Origin: Polynucleobacter sp. SHI8
GTDB lineage: Bacteria > Pseudomonadota > Gammaproteobacteria > Burkholderiales > Burkholderiaceae
Assembly (NCBI RefSeq): GCF_027944005.1
Contig: NZ_AP027204.1
Coordinates: 310,001-374,000 of the forward strand
Reading direction: 5' to 3'
Length of the DNA: 64,000 bases
In this document: positions 34,026 to 43,560 of the stretch, piece after piece
Position numbering within the stretch: position 1 is the first letter of the stretch
Layout: each line of letters opens with the position of its first letter
Translations under genes and position numbers: made by a program
The notes under the pieces: model-generated
Database searches by the model: none
What the model was told of the DNA's origin: nothing
The model's input: only the letters and a program-made list of their open reading frames with translations

Positions 34026-35249
34026 ACGACCATAGCGCATCAAAATAAAGCTAATGATGAACAAGAGAGTCGCAGCAGCAATTGCTAAAGATGCATGAAT
34101 CCCGATCATGCCACCGACGAGTCCAACCGTAATTCCAGAACCAGCGCGCATACCTAATGCTGCCATGTTGTAAAGTCCAATCACACGCCCTCTAATTTCT
34201 GTTGGGGCATTGATTTGCACAATACTTTGCGCCATGGAGTTAAATGCTAATTCAAAAAATCCACACACTAGCAACAAGGCAATTGCAAAGTAATAACTTT
34301 GATTCAGAGCAAAGGTTAGCAAAATCACACACCAACAAATAGCCAATATCAATGCAGTTCGAGGATGTGGTTTTAAGAAACCACGACTCTCTAAAACAAT
34401 ACCAGCAATCAAGGCACCAGCAGCGTCAGCACCTAAAAGAAGACTATATAAAAGACCCGGATCTCCGTGTCCCAAGTCTTGGGCAAAGCCTGGCATTTGT
34501 GCTTGATAGCCATTACCGACAAAAAATGAGGCAGTTCCAGCAAGAAGAATCATGGAGACAATCACACTTTTCCCAGAAATATCACGAATCGTTTGCACGA
34601 TATCTTGGAAACCTTTGACAGCGCGTTTGACTGGAGCTTCACCAACACGGAATGCAGGACCATAAGGTGCGGTTGCTAGCCATAAGATTGTAGGTAAATA
34701 TAAAAATGCATTCACAATCAGGCCATATTTAGGGCCAACCGTGAGCATGAGTCCTGCCCCAACTGCTGGGCCGATTAATAGGCCTAAATAACGCGCACTA
34801 GCCAGAATACGCACCGCACTGGGCAGTACAGAGGCATCAACGATGTCATACAACAGGATTTGCGAAATCGTATGCCACAAGACGCCAGCAAAGCCATGTA
34901 AGACCAATAAAATCATCGCATGCCATTGCTCAACCGTATCCGTAATAAAAAGATAGGCCCATGACAAAGAGCAAATCATAAATAAAGCAATACCTGCCTG
35001 AATTAGACGACGAGGATCATATTTATCCGCGAGCGCCCCTGCAGGAACTGAAAAGAATAAAAAAGGTAGCCAATGAGACAAAACTGCAAAGCCTGCAAGT
35101 TCAGGGGAGTGGAATTTTTGATACAGCATCCAATAACTGATGACATGTTCAACACTATCGGCCATCATTGCTAGCATGTAGGTGATGACATGAAATCGAA
35201 AGCCAACAAATTTGAAGGCAGCAAATGCAGGTGCTTTGGTACTTGACAT
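34017..35249 (-). CDS. MFS transporter
   Basis: 410 residues with about twelve predicted transmembrane helices and the loop 2-3 motif PAGALADKYDPRR. Overall similar in layout to the MFS_3 type but without an added soluble domain. It lies downstream of the LysR gene in the same direction (22-bp gap), so it may be co-transcribed with the regulator. AAGGGA precedes the ATG. Substrate unknown. Confidence 0.85.
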   Translation of the reverse strand: MSSTKAPAFAAFKFVGFRFHVITYMLAMMADSVEHVISYWMLYQKFHSPELAGFAVLSHWLPFLFFSVPAGALADKYDPRRLIQAGIALFMICSLSWAYLFITDTVEQWHAMILLVLHGFAGVLWHTISQILLYDIVDASVLPSAVRILASARYLGLLIGPAVGAGLMLTVGPKYGLIVNAFLYLPTILWLATAPYGPAFRVGEAPVKRAVKGFQDIVQTIRDISGKSVIVSMILLAGTASFFVGNGYQAQMPGFAQDLGHGDPGLLYSLLLGADAAGALIAGIVLESRGFLKPHPRTALILAICWCVILLTFALNQSYYFAIALLLVCGFFELAFNSMAQSIVQINAPTEIRGRVIGLYNMAALGMRAGSGITVGLVGGMIGIHASLAIAAATLLFIISFILMRYGRSL

Positions 35250-35271
35250 GAAAATCCCTTAAAACGATATC

Positions 35272-36186
35272 TTAATGCTTTAGAAGCCAATCGTTTGTGA
35301 AATCATGAGCAAGCTTCAGAAATCGTTTTACTGCGAGCTTCGAAGAGTTTTCTCGGTATGCAAGGCTCAACGGCACAGTCAATACCGAGTTCGGATGAAA
35401 AGTTTTATACACCACACTGTCTGGCTGGATCGCTTGCATCGACTTTGGCACGATGGCAATACCTAGGCCAGAAGCCACAATATGCAACGCACCCATAATG
35501 CGGTAAACCACTTGCGCTGACTTTGGTTCAAAGCCCACCTTAGCGCATTCATTGATTAAGCTCTCTTTAATACCTGAGCCGTTTACTTGTTGGTAGAAAA
35601 TAAAATTCTCATCACGTAAATCTTTTAGGCTAAGAACCCCATTAGGAATCGAGCTCAAAGGATGATTCATTGGAATGGCGACCACCATATCCTCTTTGAG
35701 AAGTTCGACACTTGCAATACCTAGATATGGCTTGACAGACGAGCGCGAAAAAGCGACATCGATTTTTTCTTGAGCCAGTGCGTTCATCAGGTCGTGAGCC
35801 GCACCTTCCTCAATATCCAGTTGGATGAGAGGATATGTATGCCGAAAAGTACGCACTAAATCAGGCGTCATTTGATGCATGGAAGCAGAACTCGTAAAGC
35901 CTAATCGAAGGTTACCCTCTTCACCTAACTCAAAACGTTGGACGCGAAGAACCGCTTGGTCGACACTCGCCAGGATGGCCTGAGCATCCGTTAAAAAAAC
36001 TCGGCCAGCGGGGCTGAGTTGAATACGGCGGGATTCTCGAAGAAATAACTTGACCCCGAGTTCTTTTTCAAGAAGCTGAATTTGCTGCGTGAGCGGTGGT
36101 TGTTGGATACCTAATTTGGCAGCTGCGCGTGTCATGTGCTCTTCCTGAGCAACGGCCACAAAGTATCGTAAATGTCTTAATTCCAC
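35272..36186 (-). CDS. LysR family transcriptional regulator
   Basis: 304 residues with an N-terminal winged helix (MELRHLRYFVAVAQEEHMTRAAAKLGIQQPPLTQQIQLLE, residues 1-40 in pattern) and a periplasmic-binding-like effector domain. GTG start, common in the family. It is divergent from the flavin monooxygenase gene across a 105-bp AT-rich gap, the standard arrangement for LysR control of a catabolic operon. Effector unknown, probably a pathway intermediate. Confidence 0.92.
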   Translation of the reverse strand: MELRHLRYFVAVAQEEHMTRAAAKLGIQQPPLTQQIQLLEKELGVKLFLRESRRIQLSPAGRVFLTDAQAILASVDQAVLRVQRFELGEEGNLRLGFTSSASMHQMTPDLVRTFRHTYPLIQLDIEEGAAHDLMNALAQEKIDVAFSRSSVKPYLGIASVELLKEDMVVAIPMNHPLSSIPNGVLSLKDLRDENFIFYQQVNGSGIKESLINECAKVGFEPKSAQVVYRIMGALHIVASGLGIAIVPKSMQAIQPDSVVYKTFHPNSVLTVPLSLAYRENSSKLAVKRFLKLAHDFTNDWLLKH

Positions 36187-36291
36187 AAAAAAGCCTATCG
36201 ATATCTTAAAAGTATTAATTTAGCATTTTTTAGATATTAGACAAGTTTTTTTATATGGAATATATTAATAGAAATACAAAAAGGATAAAAA
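36187..36291. promoter_or_regulatory. Divergent control region between lysR and the catabolic operon
   Basis: Very AT-rich, with imperfect dyads around ATATCTTAAAAGTAT (36202-36216) and TATATGGAATATA. These are the kinds of sequence LysR proteins bind, but no single site stands out. AAAAGGATAAAA precedes the plus-strand start. Confidence 0.4.
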
Positions 36292-37551
36292 ATGGAAAAA
36301 GATACTGAAGTAGCCATTGTGGGTGGAGGTATTGCAGGACTATTTTTAGCGATTAGTTTGCATCAGATCGGTGTAAAAAGTCGCGTTTATGAGTCTGTAT
36401 TAGAGTTACAACCATTGGGGGCAGGTATTAATTTGTTACCCCACGCTGTGCGCGAACTAGAAGAACTAGGTTTATTACCGGCACTTGACCGTGTGGGTAT
36501 TCGTACAAAAGATGCTTCGTACTACAACCATCATGGTCAGTTAATTTATCGAGAAATTGTTGGTCAAGCGGCAGGTTACAAATGGCCACAATTTTCAATT
36601 CACCGCGGTGATTTACAAATGCTTTTACTCGAAGCTGCTAAAGAGCGCCTGGGTGATGATGTGATTGCAACCAATCATAAATTTGTCGGCTACGATCAAG
36701 ACGCGGATGGTGTTACCTCACATTTTGTCAATCGTGATGGTGAACCTCTCCCATCCGTCAGATCCTCGGTCATGATTGGGTGTGATGGCATTTATTCCGT
36801 GTTACGAGGTTTGTTATATCCCAATGAAGGTGAGCCGAAATATTCTGGTTACACGATTTGGCGCGGTGTTACACCCTTTAAGCCTTTTTTAAGCGGTGCG
36901 GATACGATTCGTGCCGGTTGGATGCCAGTTGGAAAAATCATGATCTATCCGATTCGGAACAATATTGATGATGAGGGTAATCAACTGATGAACTTTGTGG
37001 CAACACAGATTCGTCCAAAGCCAGAAAAATGGAATTTCCATGGCGCTGCTAAATTAGAAGATTTTTATGACGCCTATGACAGTTGGGATTTTGATTGGCT
37101 AGACATCAAAGGCCTACTCAAAAAAACAGAAAAATTCATGGTGTATCCAATGGTAGACCGTGATCCCTTACCAACCTGGACCAATAGTCGCGTTACCTTA
37201 ATGGGAGATGCGGCACATCCAATGTATCCAAGGGGTTCGAATGGCGCTGGTCAAACTATTCTTGATGCAAGATTTTTAACAGGTGCGTTCAAACGTCATG
37301 GAGTGAATGAAACTGCTCTGCAAGAATATGACAAAGAGCGAGTTGCCGCTACTGGTAAGGTGGTATTGATGAACCGAGCAAACCCGCCAGATACCATTTT
37401 AAAAGTGGTACACGAGCGAACGGGTGGCAAACGCTTTAATAAGATTGAAGACGTTATCAGTCAATCAGAAATGGAAGCTATACTAAACGATTATAAAAAT
37501 GTGGCAGGGTTTCAAGTCAAACAATTAGACCAAAAGCCAGCATACGTTTAG
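36292..37551 (+). CDS. FAD-dependent monooxygenase, PhzS-like
   Basis: 419 residues of the group A aromatic hydroxylase class: N-terminal FAD motif VAIVGGGIAGLFLAISL (Gly11-Gly16), a middle IGCDGIYSVLR and the FAD ribityl motif RVTLMGDAAHPMYPRGSNGAGQ. The form of this last motif and FSIHRGDLQMLLLEAA are closest, by recollection, to the PhzS/flavin-dependent oxidoreductase subgroup, which hydroxylates aromatic or heteroaromatic carboxylates, sometimes with decarboxylation. First gene of the operon opposite lysR; 28 bp before the DapA-like gene. Substrate unknown. Confidence 0.85.
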   Translation: MEKDTEVAIVGGGIAGLFLAISLHQIGVKSRVYESVLELQPLGAGINLLPHAVRELEELGLLPALDRVGIRTKDASYYNHHGQLIYREIVGQAAGYKWPQFSIHRGDLQMLLLEAAKERLGDDVIATNHKFVGYDQDADGVTSHFVNRDGEPLPSVRSSVMIGCDGIYSVLRGLLYPNEGEPKYSGYTIWRGVTPFKPFLSGADTIRAGWMPVGKIMIYPIRNNIDDEGNQLMNFVATQIRPKPEKWNFHGAAKLEDFYDAYDSWDFDWLDIKGLLKKTEKFMVYPMVDRDPLPTWTNSRVTLMGDAAHPMYPRGSNGAGQTILDARFLTGAFKRHGVNETALQEYDKERVAATGKVVLMNRANPPDTILKVVHERTGGKRFNKIEDVISQSEMEAILNDYKNVAGFQVKQLDQKPAYV

Positions 37552-37579
37552 TGCAGTAACAATAACTTGGAGGAGACAA

Positions 37580-38485
37580 ATGAGTTTAGAACTAAAATTA
37601 CCAGGATTGATTATTCCGCCGTTAACACCTTTTAATGATCAACAACAAGTTGACTATGCATTATTAGAAAAAGGCGTTAATTATGTAGTCGATGACTGTA
37701 ATGCTGCGATGGTCATTGCTGCAGGAGTTGAGGCGCAAGAATATCACTACCTCAAATTAGAAGAACGTAAAGAACTCATTAAAAAAACAATCGAGTTTGT
37801 TGGTAATAGATGTCCCGTTGCTGTGGGGATTTCTCATCCAAGCTATAAAATTGCGATTGAACTTGCCCACTATGCTCAAGATTTAGGAGCCCAGGCGGTA
37901 CAGCTTTTAGCACCTTTACGTGCATTTGGTGGAGAACCATCTCATCAAGAAACATTAGATTATTTTCAAGCAGTGTTAGCACAAATTAAAGTTCCAATGG
38001 TTCTGTATCTCAATCCTGGACCTGGTGCGAATACTTCGATCCCTACGACAATTGCCTTATCTAAACTCAAAGGGATTGATTACATCAAGGAAAGTTCACG
38101 TGATTTATCTCGCGTTTCAAGACTGATTGCTGAAATCGAACTTGCAGGACACGCTCGTTACTTTACAACCATGCAAATGTTGTTAATTACATTACAGTTA
38201 GGTGGATCCGGAATTACTCTACCTCCTCCAGCAGCCTATTTAGCGAATAAAGTAGTGCAGGCGTTTATTCAAGGTGATTTAAAAGAAGCGACGCGTCTAC
38301 AGTTACAATTTGCTAGTTACCCGAATCGTTGGATGGGACATGGTCTAACACCAACCATGAAAGCTTCCTTTAAATTGATGGGTCTTTCTGCTGGAGATCC
38401 TTATCCGCCGCATCCCCCCATTGGCGGAGAGGATTTAAAAGCGTTAGAGGCCTATCTGAAGACAACGGATTTTCTAATTAAATAA
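37580..38485 (+). CDS. Dihydrodipicolinate synthase/N-acetylneuraminate lyase family protein
   Basis: A 301-residue (beta/alpha)8 enzyme. The Schiff-base lysine is probably Lys170 (IDYIKESSRDL) and the conserved tyrosine Tyr143 (MVLYLNPGP). The usual carboxylate-binding GTTGE after strand 2 is replaced here by GVEAQE, so it is unlikely to be a true DapA. Relatives in catabolic operons are aldolases or hydratase-aldolases that release pyruvate from ring-cleavage products. GGAGGAG precedes ATG. It follows the monooxygenase and precedes a TctC gene by 15 bp. Confidence 0.82.
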   Translation: MSLELKLPGLIIPPLTPFNDQQQVDYALLEKGVNYVVDDCNAAMVIAAGVEAQEYHYLKLEERKELIKKTIEFVGNRCPVAVGISHPSYKIAIELAHYAQDLGAQAVQLLAPLRAFGGEPSHQETLDYFQAVLAQIKVPMVLYLNPGPGANTSIPTTIALSKLKGIDYIKESSRDLSRVSRLIAEIELAGHARYFTTMQMLLITLQLGGSGITLPPPAAYLANKVVQAFIQGDLKEATRLQLQFASYPNRWMGHGLTPTMKASFKLMGLSAGDPYPPHPPIGGEDLKALEAYLKTTDFLIK

Positions 38486-38500
38486 GTAAGGGAGTAAGAA

Positions 38501-39469
38501 GTGAAGTTTATTGACTGGGCAAAAGTATTTGCTCTGAGTTTCTTTTGTATATCAGGAGTGTCTTCGGCACAAACGGACTATCCCAAGAAACCTATTACGA
38601 TCATTGTTCCTTATGCAGTAGGTGGGGGTGCTGATCAAGTAGCGCGCTTAATTGGTCAACAATTAAGCCTTCGCCTGAAACAATCTGTGGTGATTGAAAA
38701 CCGTGGTGGAGGTAGTAACACCATTGGCATGAATTTTGTTGCCAAGTCATCAGCCGACGGATATACCTTGGGACTTGCTACACCAACATTCTTAATGACA
38801 CCATCGATTATTAAAAATCAGCCTTACGATCCATTGGGAGATTTTACAGGTGTTGCCATATTTACTGATGCCCCTTTAGTCTTGGCTGTTAACCCTAAAT
38901 TGCCAGTCAAATCTGTGAAGGAATTGGTTGAATACGGTAAGTCTCATCCGAATGAGCTGAACTGGGCTTCTGGTGGAACAGCTTCGACACAGGGTCTAGC
39001 AGGGGTATTGTTTGGCATGACTGCAGGTATACAAACCACTCAAGTCCAATATAAAGGCAGTTCACAAGGATTAAATGATTTGCTTGGGGGGAGTGTGCAA
39101 TTTATGTTTAACCCAATGCCATCCATCATTCAGCATGAACGTAGTGGCAAATTACGAATTTTAGGAGTTGCTGGTACTTCTAAGATGACTAAGTATCCAG
39201 AGTTTCCATTAATCTCTGATGCGTTACCTGGGTATCACGCCTCTGGCTGGTTTGGCCTAGTTGCACCTAAGGGAACACCTGTTGCCGTCTTGGATTTATT
39301 AAATAAAGAAGTCAATGAAATCGTCAAAGATCCCACCATTCGTGAGCGATTGATTGAAGAAGGTTTAGAGCCGAAAAGTATTTCAAGAGATGCATTTAAT
39401 AAAATGTTACAAAGTGATTTTGTTAAATATCAAAAAATATTAGCAACACAAAATATAGTCAAAGAATAA
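38501..39469 (+). CDS. TctC/Bug family periplasmic binding protein 1
   Basis: 322 residues: signal peptide (cleavage near SSAQT, about residue 24), KPITIIVPYAVGGGADQVAR, VVIENRGGGSNTIGMNFVAKSSADGYTL and the C-terminal GWFGLVAPKGTP, all diagnostic of the tripartite tricarboxylate transporter receptor family. Members bind carboxylates, often aromatic or dicarboxylic. GTG start with GGGAGTAAG upstream. No TctA/TctB genes nearby. Confidence 0.93.
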   Translation: MKFIDWAKVFALSFFCISGVSSAQTDYPKKPITIIVPYAVGGGADQVARLIGQQLSLRLKQSVVIENRGGGSNTIGMNFVAKSSADGYTLGLATPTFLMTPSIIKNQPYDPLGDFTGVAIFTDAPLVLAVNPKLPVKSVKELVEYGKSHPNELNWASGGTASTQGLAGVLFGMTAGIQTTQVQYKGSSQGLNDLLGGSVQFMFNPMPSIIQHERSGKLRILGVAGTSKMTKYPEFPLISDALPGYHASGWFGLVAPKGTPVAVLDLLNKEVNEIVKDPTIRERLIEEGLEPKSISRDAFNKMLQSDFVKYQKILATQNIVKE

Positions 39470-39491
39470 CTTATACCTAAAGGAGCATCCC

Positions 39492-39926
39492 ATGTTAACC
39501 ATCAAACGTTTATCCCTTGCAGAAGCAAAAATATTGATTGACGGGGCAACCCACAAATCAGTAGAAATGAATATCCCTATGTGTATTGCTGTTACAGATG
39601 AGTCGGGACATTTGATGGCGTTTGATCGCATGGACGGTGGCAAAGTGAGTAGTACACCGATTGCCATTGATAAAGCGTTTACTGGTGCGGTTGCGCGTAA
39701 GGGGACACATGTTTATAACGAATTATGTGTGCCAGGTAAATCAACATTTGGTATTCATGTAACCAATGGCGGGCACTTTAGCATTATTGGTGGTGGATTT
39801 CCGGTATTTGTAGACGGACAAATCGTTGGTGGTATCGGTATCAGTTCAGGTACCGCGGTGGAAGACCAAGTCGTGGCTGAAGCCGCACTCGTTTATTTTT
39901 ATGAAAAAACTGGATACAAGGCTTAA
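39492..39926 (+). CDS. GlcG/HbpS family protein (DUF336)
   Basis: 144 residues: LAEAKILIDGATHKSVEMN, MCIAVTDESGHLMAFDRMDG and GGFPVFVDGQIVGGIGISSG are typical of the GlcG/HbpS family. Some members bind haem; many sit in glycolate, propanediol or aromatic catabolism operons without a defined role. AAAGGAGC precedes ATG. Three bp before the decarboxylase-like gene. Confidence 0.9.
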   Translation: MLTIKRLSLAEAKILIDGATHKSVEMNIPMCIAVTDESGHLMAFDRMDGGKVSSTPIAIDKAFTGAVARKGTHVYNELCVPGKSTFGIHVTNGGHFSIIGGGFPVFVDGQIVGGIGISSGTAVEDQVVAEAALVYFYEKTGYKA

Positions 39927-39929
39927 GCG

Positions 39930-40922
39930 ATGTCAAAACTGCAATTAACGCTCGCTTGTTGGAACTACGATCGAACTCGGGCGTTAATGGAGGGGAGTAT
40001 TGTTCCTGAAGGGATTGATCTCAACTATTTAAGCTTACCTGTTGAAGAGATTTTTTTTCGCACCCTCGCCAATCAAGAGTTTGATGTTGCAGAGTTATCA
40101 CTGTCATCCTATTTGCTTTCTTTGCAAAAGCCAGAAAAGCCTTTTATTGCGATACCCGTATTTCCGTCATGTGCATTTCGGCATTCAGGTATTTTTATTA
40201 ATACCAATTCTGGGATTCGTGAGCCAAAGGATTTAATTGGCAAACGGGTCGGTACGCCAGAGTATCAAATGACAGCCGCTGTTTGGATTCGTGGCATATT
40301 GCAAGATGATTTTGGCGTACCCTTTGATCAGCTGAACTATTTCACTGGTGGTGCGGAGCAACCTGGTAGAAGTGAGAAGATCAAGTTGCAATTGCCAGAT
40401 AACATCAAAGTCAAGCCCATAGAGCAGCATCAGACCTTATCTCAAATGCTCAAAGATGGCGAGATTGATGCACTTTATACTGCGCGAACGCCTTCATGTT
40501 TTAACCCCTCTAATCCACACATACAGCGTTTATTTCCTCATTATGGAGACGTAGAGCGGGCTTATTATCAACAGTCAAAAATTTTCCCGATCATGCATGT
40601 GATCGTGGTTAAGCGCAGCGTTTATGAAGCCAATCCATGGATTGCAATGTCTTTGTATAAGGCCTTTGTAGCTTCGCAAAAATTAGTCTATCAAGACATG
40701 AAAGAAACCGTTGTATTAAAAACGATGTTTCCTTGGATGAATTATTACCTCGATCAGGTACGTAGTGAAATGGGTGAAGATTATTGGCCGTGGAATATTG
40801 CGGGAACGAAACACAATATCGAAACATTAATGCGTTATTCCTGTGAACAGGCTCTTTTAAAGCAATCATTTACGATGGAAGAGATCTTTGCGAAAGAAAC
40901 TTTTGCTGGCTTTAAGATCTAG
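39930..40922 (+). CDS. 4,5-dihydroxyphthalate decarboxylase-like protein
   Basis: 330 residues without a signal peptide: LTLACWNYDRTRALMEGSI at the start, a two-lobed NMT1/periplasmic-binding-like fold with GIRDLKDLIGKRVG-like EPKDLIGKRVGTPEYQ, and GEIDALYTARTPSCF. This layout matches the phthalate-pathway 4,5-dihydroxyphthalate decarboxylase family, which has a binding-protein fold but is cytosolic. Likely decarboxylates a dihydroxylated aromatic carboxylate; exact substrate not determinable. The RBS-like AAGGC lies within the glcG stop region. Confidence 0.8.
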   Translation: MSKLQLTLACWNYDRTRALMEGSIVPEGIDLNYLSLPVEEIFFRTLANQEFDVAELSLSSYLLSLQKPEKPFIAIPVFPSCAFRHSGIFINTNSGIREPKDLIGKRVGTPEYQMTAAVWIRGILQDDFGVPFDQLNYFTGGAEQPGRSEKIKLQLPDNIKVKPIEQHQTLSQMLKDGEIDALYTARTPSCFNPSNPHIQRLFPHYGDVERAYYQQSKIFPIMHVIVVKRSVYEANPWIAMSLYKAFVASQKLVYQDMKETVVLKTMFPWMNYYLDQVRSEMGEDYWPWNIAGTKHNIETLMRYSCEQALLKQSFTMEEIFAKETFAGFKI

Positions 40923-41003
40923 ATAAACAAACCGACTTCAAACAAACGCTGATCATTAAAACGCTATAATTGTCATAAAATATTAATACACAATAGGTTA
41001 GAC

Positions 41004-42413
41004 ATGTTTGATGTGATTGTTGTTGGCGGCGGTAATGCTGCACTGTGTGCCGCATTAACAGCAAGAGAGGGTGGCGCCTCAGTTCTCATTCTAGAATCAG
41101 CTCCGATTGAGTGGCGTGGCGGTAATTCAGTGCACACGCGCAATTTACGTTGTATGCATGATGCCCCTCAAGACGTTTTAGTTGAAGCCTATCCTGAAGA
41201 AGAGTTTTGGCAAGATTTGCTAAAAGTCACAGGCGGCTTAACTAACGAAAAACTTGCACGCATTATTATTAGGGGTACTTCTACCGTTCGTGATTGGATG
41301 CGCAAGCATGGCGTGCATTTTCAACCGTCTTTATCCGGCACTTTGCATGTGGCGCGGACGAATGCCTTCTTTATGGGGGGCGGCAAAGCACTAGTCAATG
41401 CGTTCTTTAGAAGTGCTGAGCAGTTAGGTATCAAGATTCGTTATGAAACGACTGTCAAGCATGTCAACGTGAAAGACGGCATATTTGAAAGTGTTGTTTT
41501 AGATAATGGTGAAGTCATTTCTGGTAAATCTTGTGTGCTCGCTTGTGGCGGTTTTGAATCCAATCGTGAATGGTTAAAAGAAGCCTGGGGTCAAAACGAA
41601 AACGGTGAGTGGCCAGCAGATAATTTTCTGATTCGTGGCACTAAATTTAATCGCGGCGATGTTCTTAAAAACTTATTAGACCAAGGTGCAGATCAAATTG
41701 GTGATGTGACGCAGGGACATTGTGTGGCCATTGATGCACGCTCACCTTTATACGATGGCGGAATTTGTACCCGTTTAGATTGCGTATCTTTGGGTATCGT
41801 TGTCAATCAATTTGCCAAACGTTTTTATGATGAAGGCGAAGATTTTTGGCCCAAGCGTTATGCAATTTGGGGGCGTTTAGTGGCACTGCAACAAGGACAA
41901 ATCGCTTATTCCATTATTGACTCCAAAGCCATTGGTCGCTTTATGCCTCCCGTATTTTCTGCGATCAAAGGTAATACGATTTCTGAAATCGCCCAGCAAC
42001 TTAATTTAGATGTTGATCAGCTCAATCAAACCGTGAATGAGTTTAATCAGTCCTGTCACGTCGGGACCTTCAATCACAATATCCTTGATGATTGTCATAC
42101 CGAAAACATCGCCCCTGAAAAAACTCACTGGGCCTTACCCATTGATCAGGGGCCGTTTTATGCTTACCCCTTGCGCCCAGGTATTACGTTTACCTATCTC
42201 AGTTTAAAAACGGATGAAACTGCTGCAGTGTTCTTTAACGAACAAGCCAGCCCGAATCTTTTTGTTGCTGGAGAGCTGATGGCGGGTAACGTTTTAGGTA
42301 AAGGATATACCGCAGGTATTGGCATGTCGATTGGTACTATTTTTGGCAGAATCGCCGGCCAATCCGCTGCTGATGCAGTCAAGAAAATGAAAGAATCCCA
42401 TGCTCACGCTTAA
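41004..42413 (+). CDS. tcuA: FAD-dependent tricarballylate dehydrogenase TcuA
   Basis: 469 residues: FAD motif VIVVGGGNAALCAALTAREGG at the N terminus, WRGGNSVHTRNLRCMH, GGGKALVNAFF, SCVLACGGFESN, and C-terminal AGELMAGNVLGKGYTAG. It belongs to the fumarate reductase flavoprotein group and resembles TcuA, which oxidises tricarballylate to cis-aconitate. The gene overlaps tcuB by 14 bp. A possible -10 (TATAAT) lies in the preceding 81-bp gap, so it may have its own promoter. A related substrate is possible. Confidence 0.85.
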   Translation: MFDVIVVGGGNAALCAALTAREGGASVLILESAPIEWRGGNSVHTRNLRCMHDAPQDVLVEAYPEEEFWQDLLKVTGGLTNEKLARIIIRGTSTVRDWMRKHGVHFQPSLSGTLHVARTNAFFMGGGKALVNAFFRSAEQLGIKIRYETTVKHVNVKDGIFESVVLDNGEVISGKSCVLACGGFESNREWLKEAWGQNENGEWPADNFLIRGTKFNRGDVLKNLLDQGADQIGDVTQGHCVAIDARSPLYDGGICTRLDCVSLGIVVNQFAKRFYDEGEDFWPKRYAIWGRLVALQQGQIAYSIIDSKAIGRFMPPVFSAIKGNTISEIAQQLNLDVDQLNQTVNEFNQSCHVGTFNHNILDDCHTENIAPEKTHWALPIDQGPFYAYPLRPGITFTYLSLKTDETAAVFFNEQASPNLFVAGELMAGNVLGKGYTAGIGMSIGTIFGRIAGQSAADAVKKMKESHAHA

Positions 42414-43548
42414 TACATTGATCGCTGATGCGAAGAACTTTAATCAACCATCCGAGTCAGTGATGGAAGTACAACGTGTATTGCAAATTTGTAATGCCTG
42501 TCGTTATTGTGAAGGCTTTTGTGCAACGTTTCAGTCGATGACAAGACGCTTAGACTTCAATGTTGCGGACGTGCACTTTATGGCTAACCTATGCCATAAC
42601 TGTGGGGCATGTTTGCATGCTTGCCAATACGCACCCCCAAATGAATTCGGGGTCAATATTCCGCAAGCAATGGCTAAAGTTCGTCTTGAAACCTATCAAA
42701 CCTATGCATGGCCGAAGCAGTTGGGATCGATCTATCAAAAGAATGGCCTTGCTTTGACCATGCTGACTTCCATTGCTATTATTTTATTTTTACTGAGTTT
42801 GCAAACGAGTAGTACAGGACTCTTTAATACCAATACAGATGCTAATTTTTATGCGATTTTTCCGCATAATAGTTTGGCAATGATTTTTGGAAGTGTATTT
42901 CTAGTGATGGTGTTGGCCCTCACGCTTGGCGTTCGTGGCTTTTGGCGTCAGGTGTCGACAGACCCCATGATGCTTGGTGCCGCAAAAGATGCAACACTTG
43001 ATATGCTGACTTTAAAAAATTTAGGTGGTGGGCATCAACAAGGATGTAATGAAGCCGATGACGCTTTTTCTTTATGGAGAAGAAGATTTCATCACATGAC
43101 TTTTTATGGTTTTTTACTATGTTTTGCTGCGACCAGTGTAGCCACCTTGTTTCATTATTTCTTGGGTTGGGAAGCTCCATACTCCTACACCAGTTTGCCA
43201 GTCATATTGGGCACGGTTGGTGGCCTAGGTTTAATTGTTGGACCCATTGGCTTACTGTGCCTCAACTTAAACCGTCACCCCTTGCATGGTGATGCTGCGC
43301 AAAAACCAATGGATATCGGGTTTATTGCGTCATTACTTGCTATCAGTGTTTCTGGTATTGCACTACTAGCTTTGCGACATACGCCGTTGATGGGCATATT
43401 ATTGTGCGTCCACCTTGGCTTTGTCATGGGATTTTTTCTGATGATGCCCTACGGTAAATTTGCACACGGCATATTCCGAAGTGCTGCTTTACTTAAAAAT
43501 GCGATTGAAGTCAAAATGGGCAAGTCAGTCAGTGTAGGTTCTGACTAA
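42400..43548 (+). CDS. tcuB: TcuB-type iron-sulfur membrane electron carrier
   Basis: 382 residues. The N-terminal part has two cysteine clusters, CNACRYCEGFC and CHNCGACLHAC, for two [4Fe-4S] centres. A membrane part with about six helices follows (about 120-370), with histidines that may bind haem. In the Tcu system it takes electrons from TcuA flavin to the quinone pool. It overlaps tcuA by 14 bp. It ends facing a minus-strand TctC gene. Confidence 0.87.
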   Translation: MLTLNTLIADAKNFNQPSESVMEVQRVLQICNACRYCEGFCATFQSMTRRLDFNVADVHFMANLCHNCGACLHACQYAPPNEFGVNIPQAMAKVRLETYQTYAWPKQLGSIYQKNGLALTMLTSIAIILFLLSLQTSSTGLFNTNTDANFYAIFPHNSLAMIFGSVFLVMVLALTLGVRGFWRQVSTDPMMLGAAKDATLDMLTLKNLGGGHQQGCNEADDAFSLWRRRFHHMTFYGFLLCFAATSVATLFHYFLGWEAPYSYTSLPVILGTVGGLGLIVGPIGLLCLNLNRHPLHGDAAQKPMDIGFIASLLAISVSGIALLALRHTPLMGILLCVHLGFVMGFFLMMPYGKFAHGIFRSAALLKNAIEVKMGKSVSVGSD

Positions 43549-43560
43549 CTTGCGAAGACA

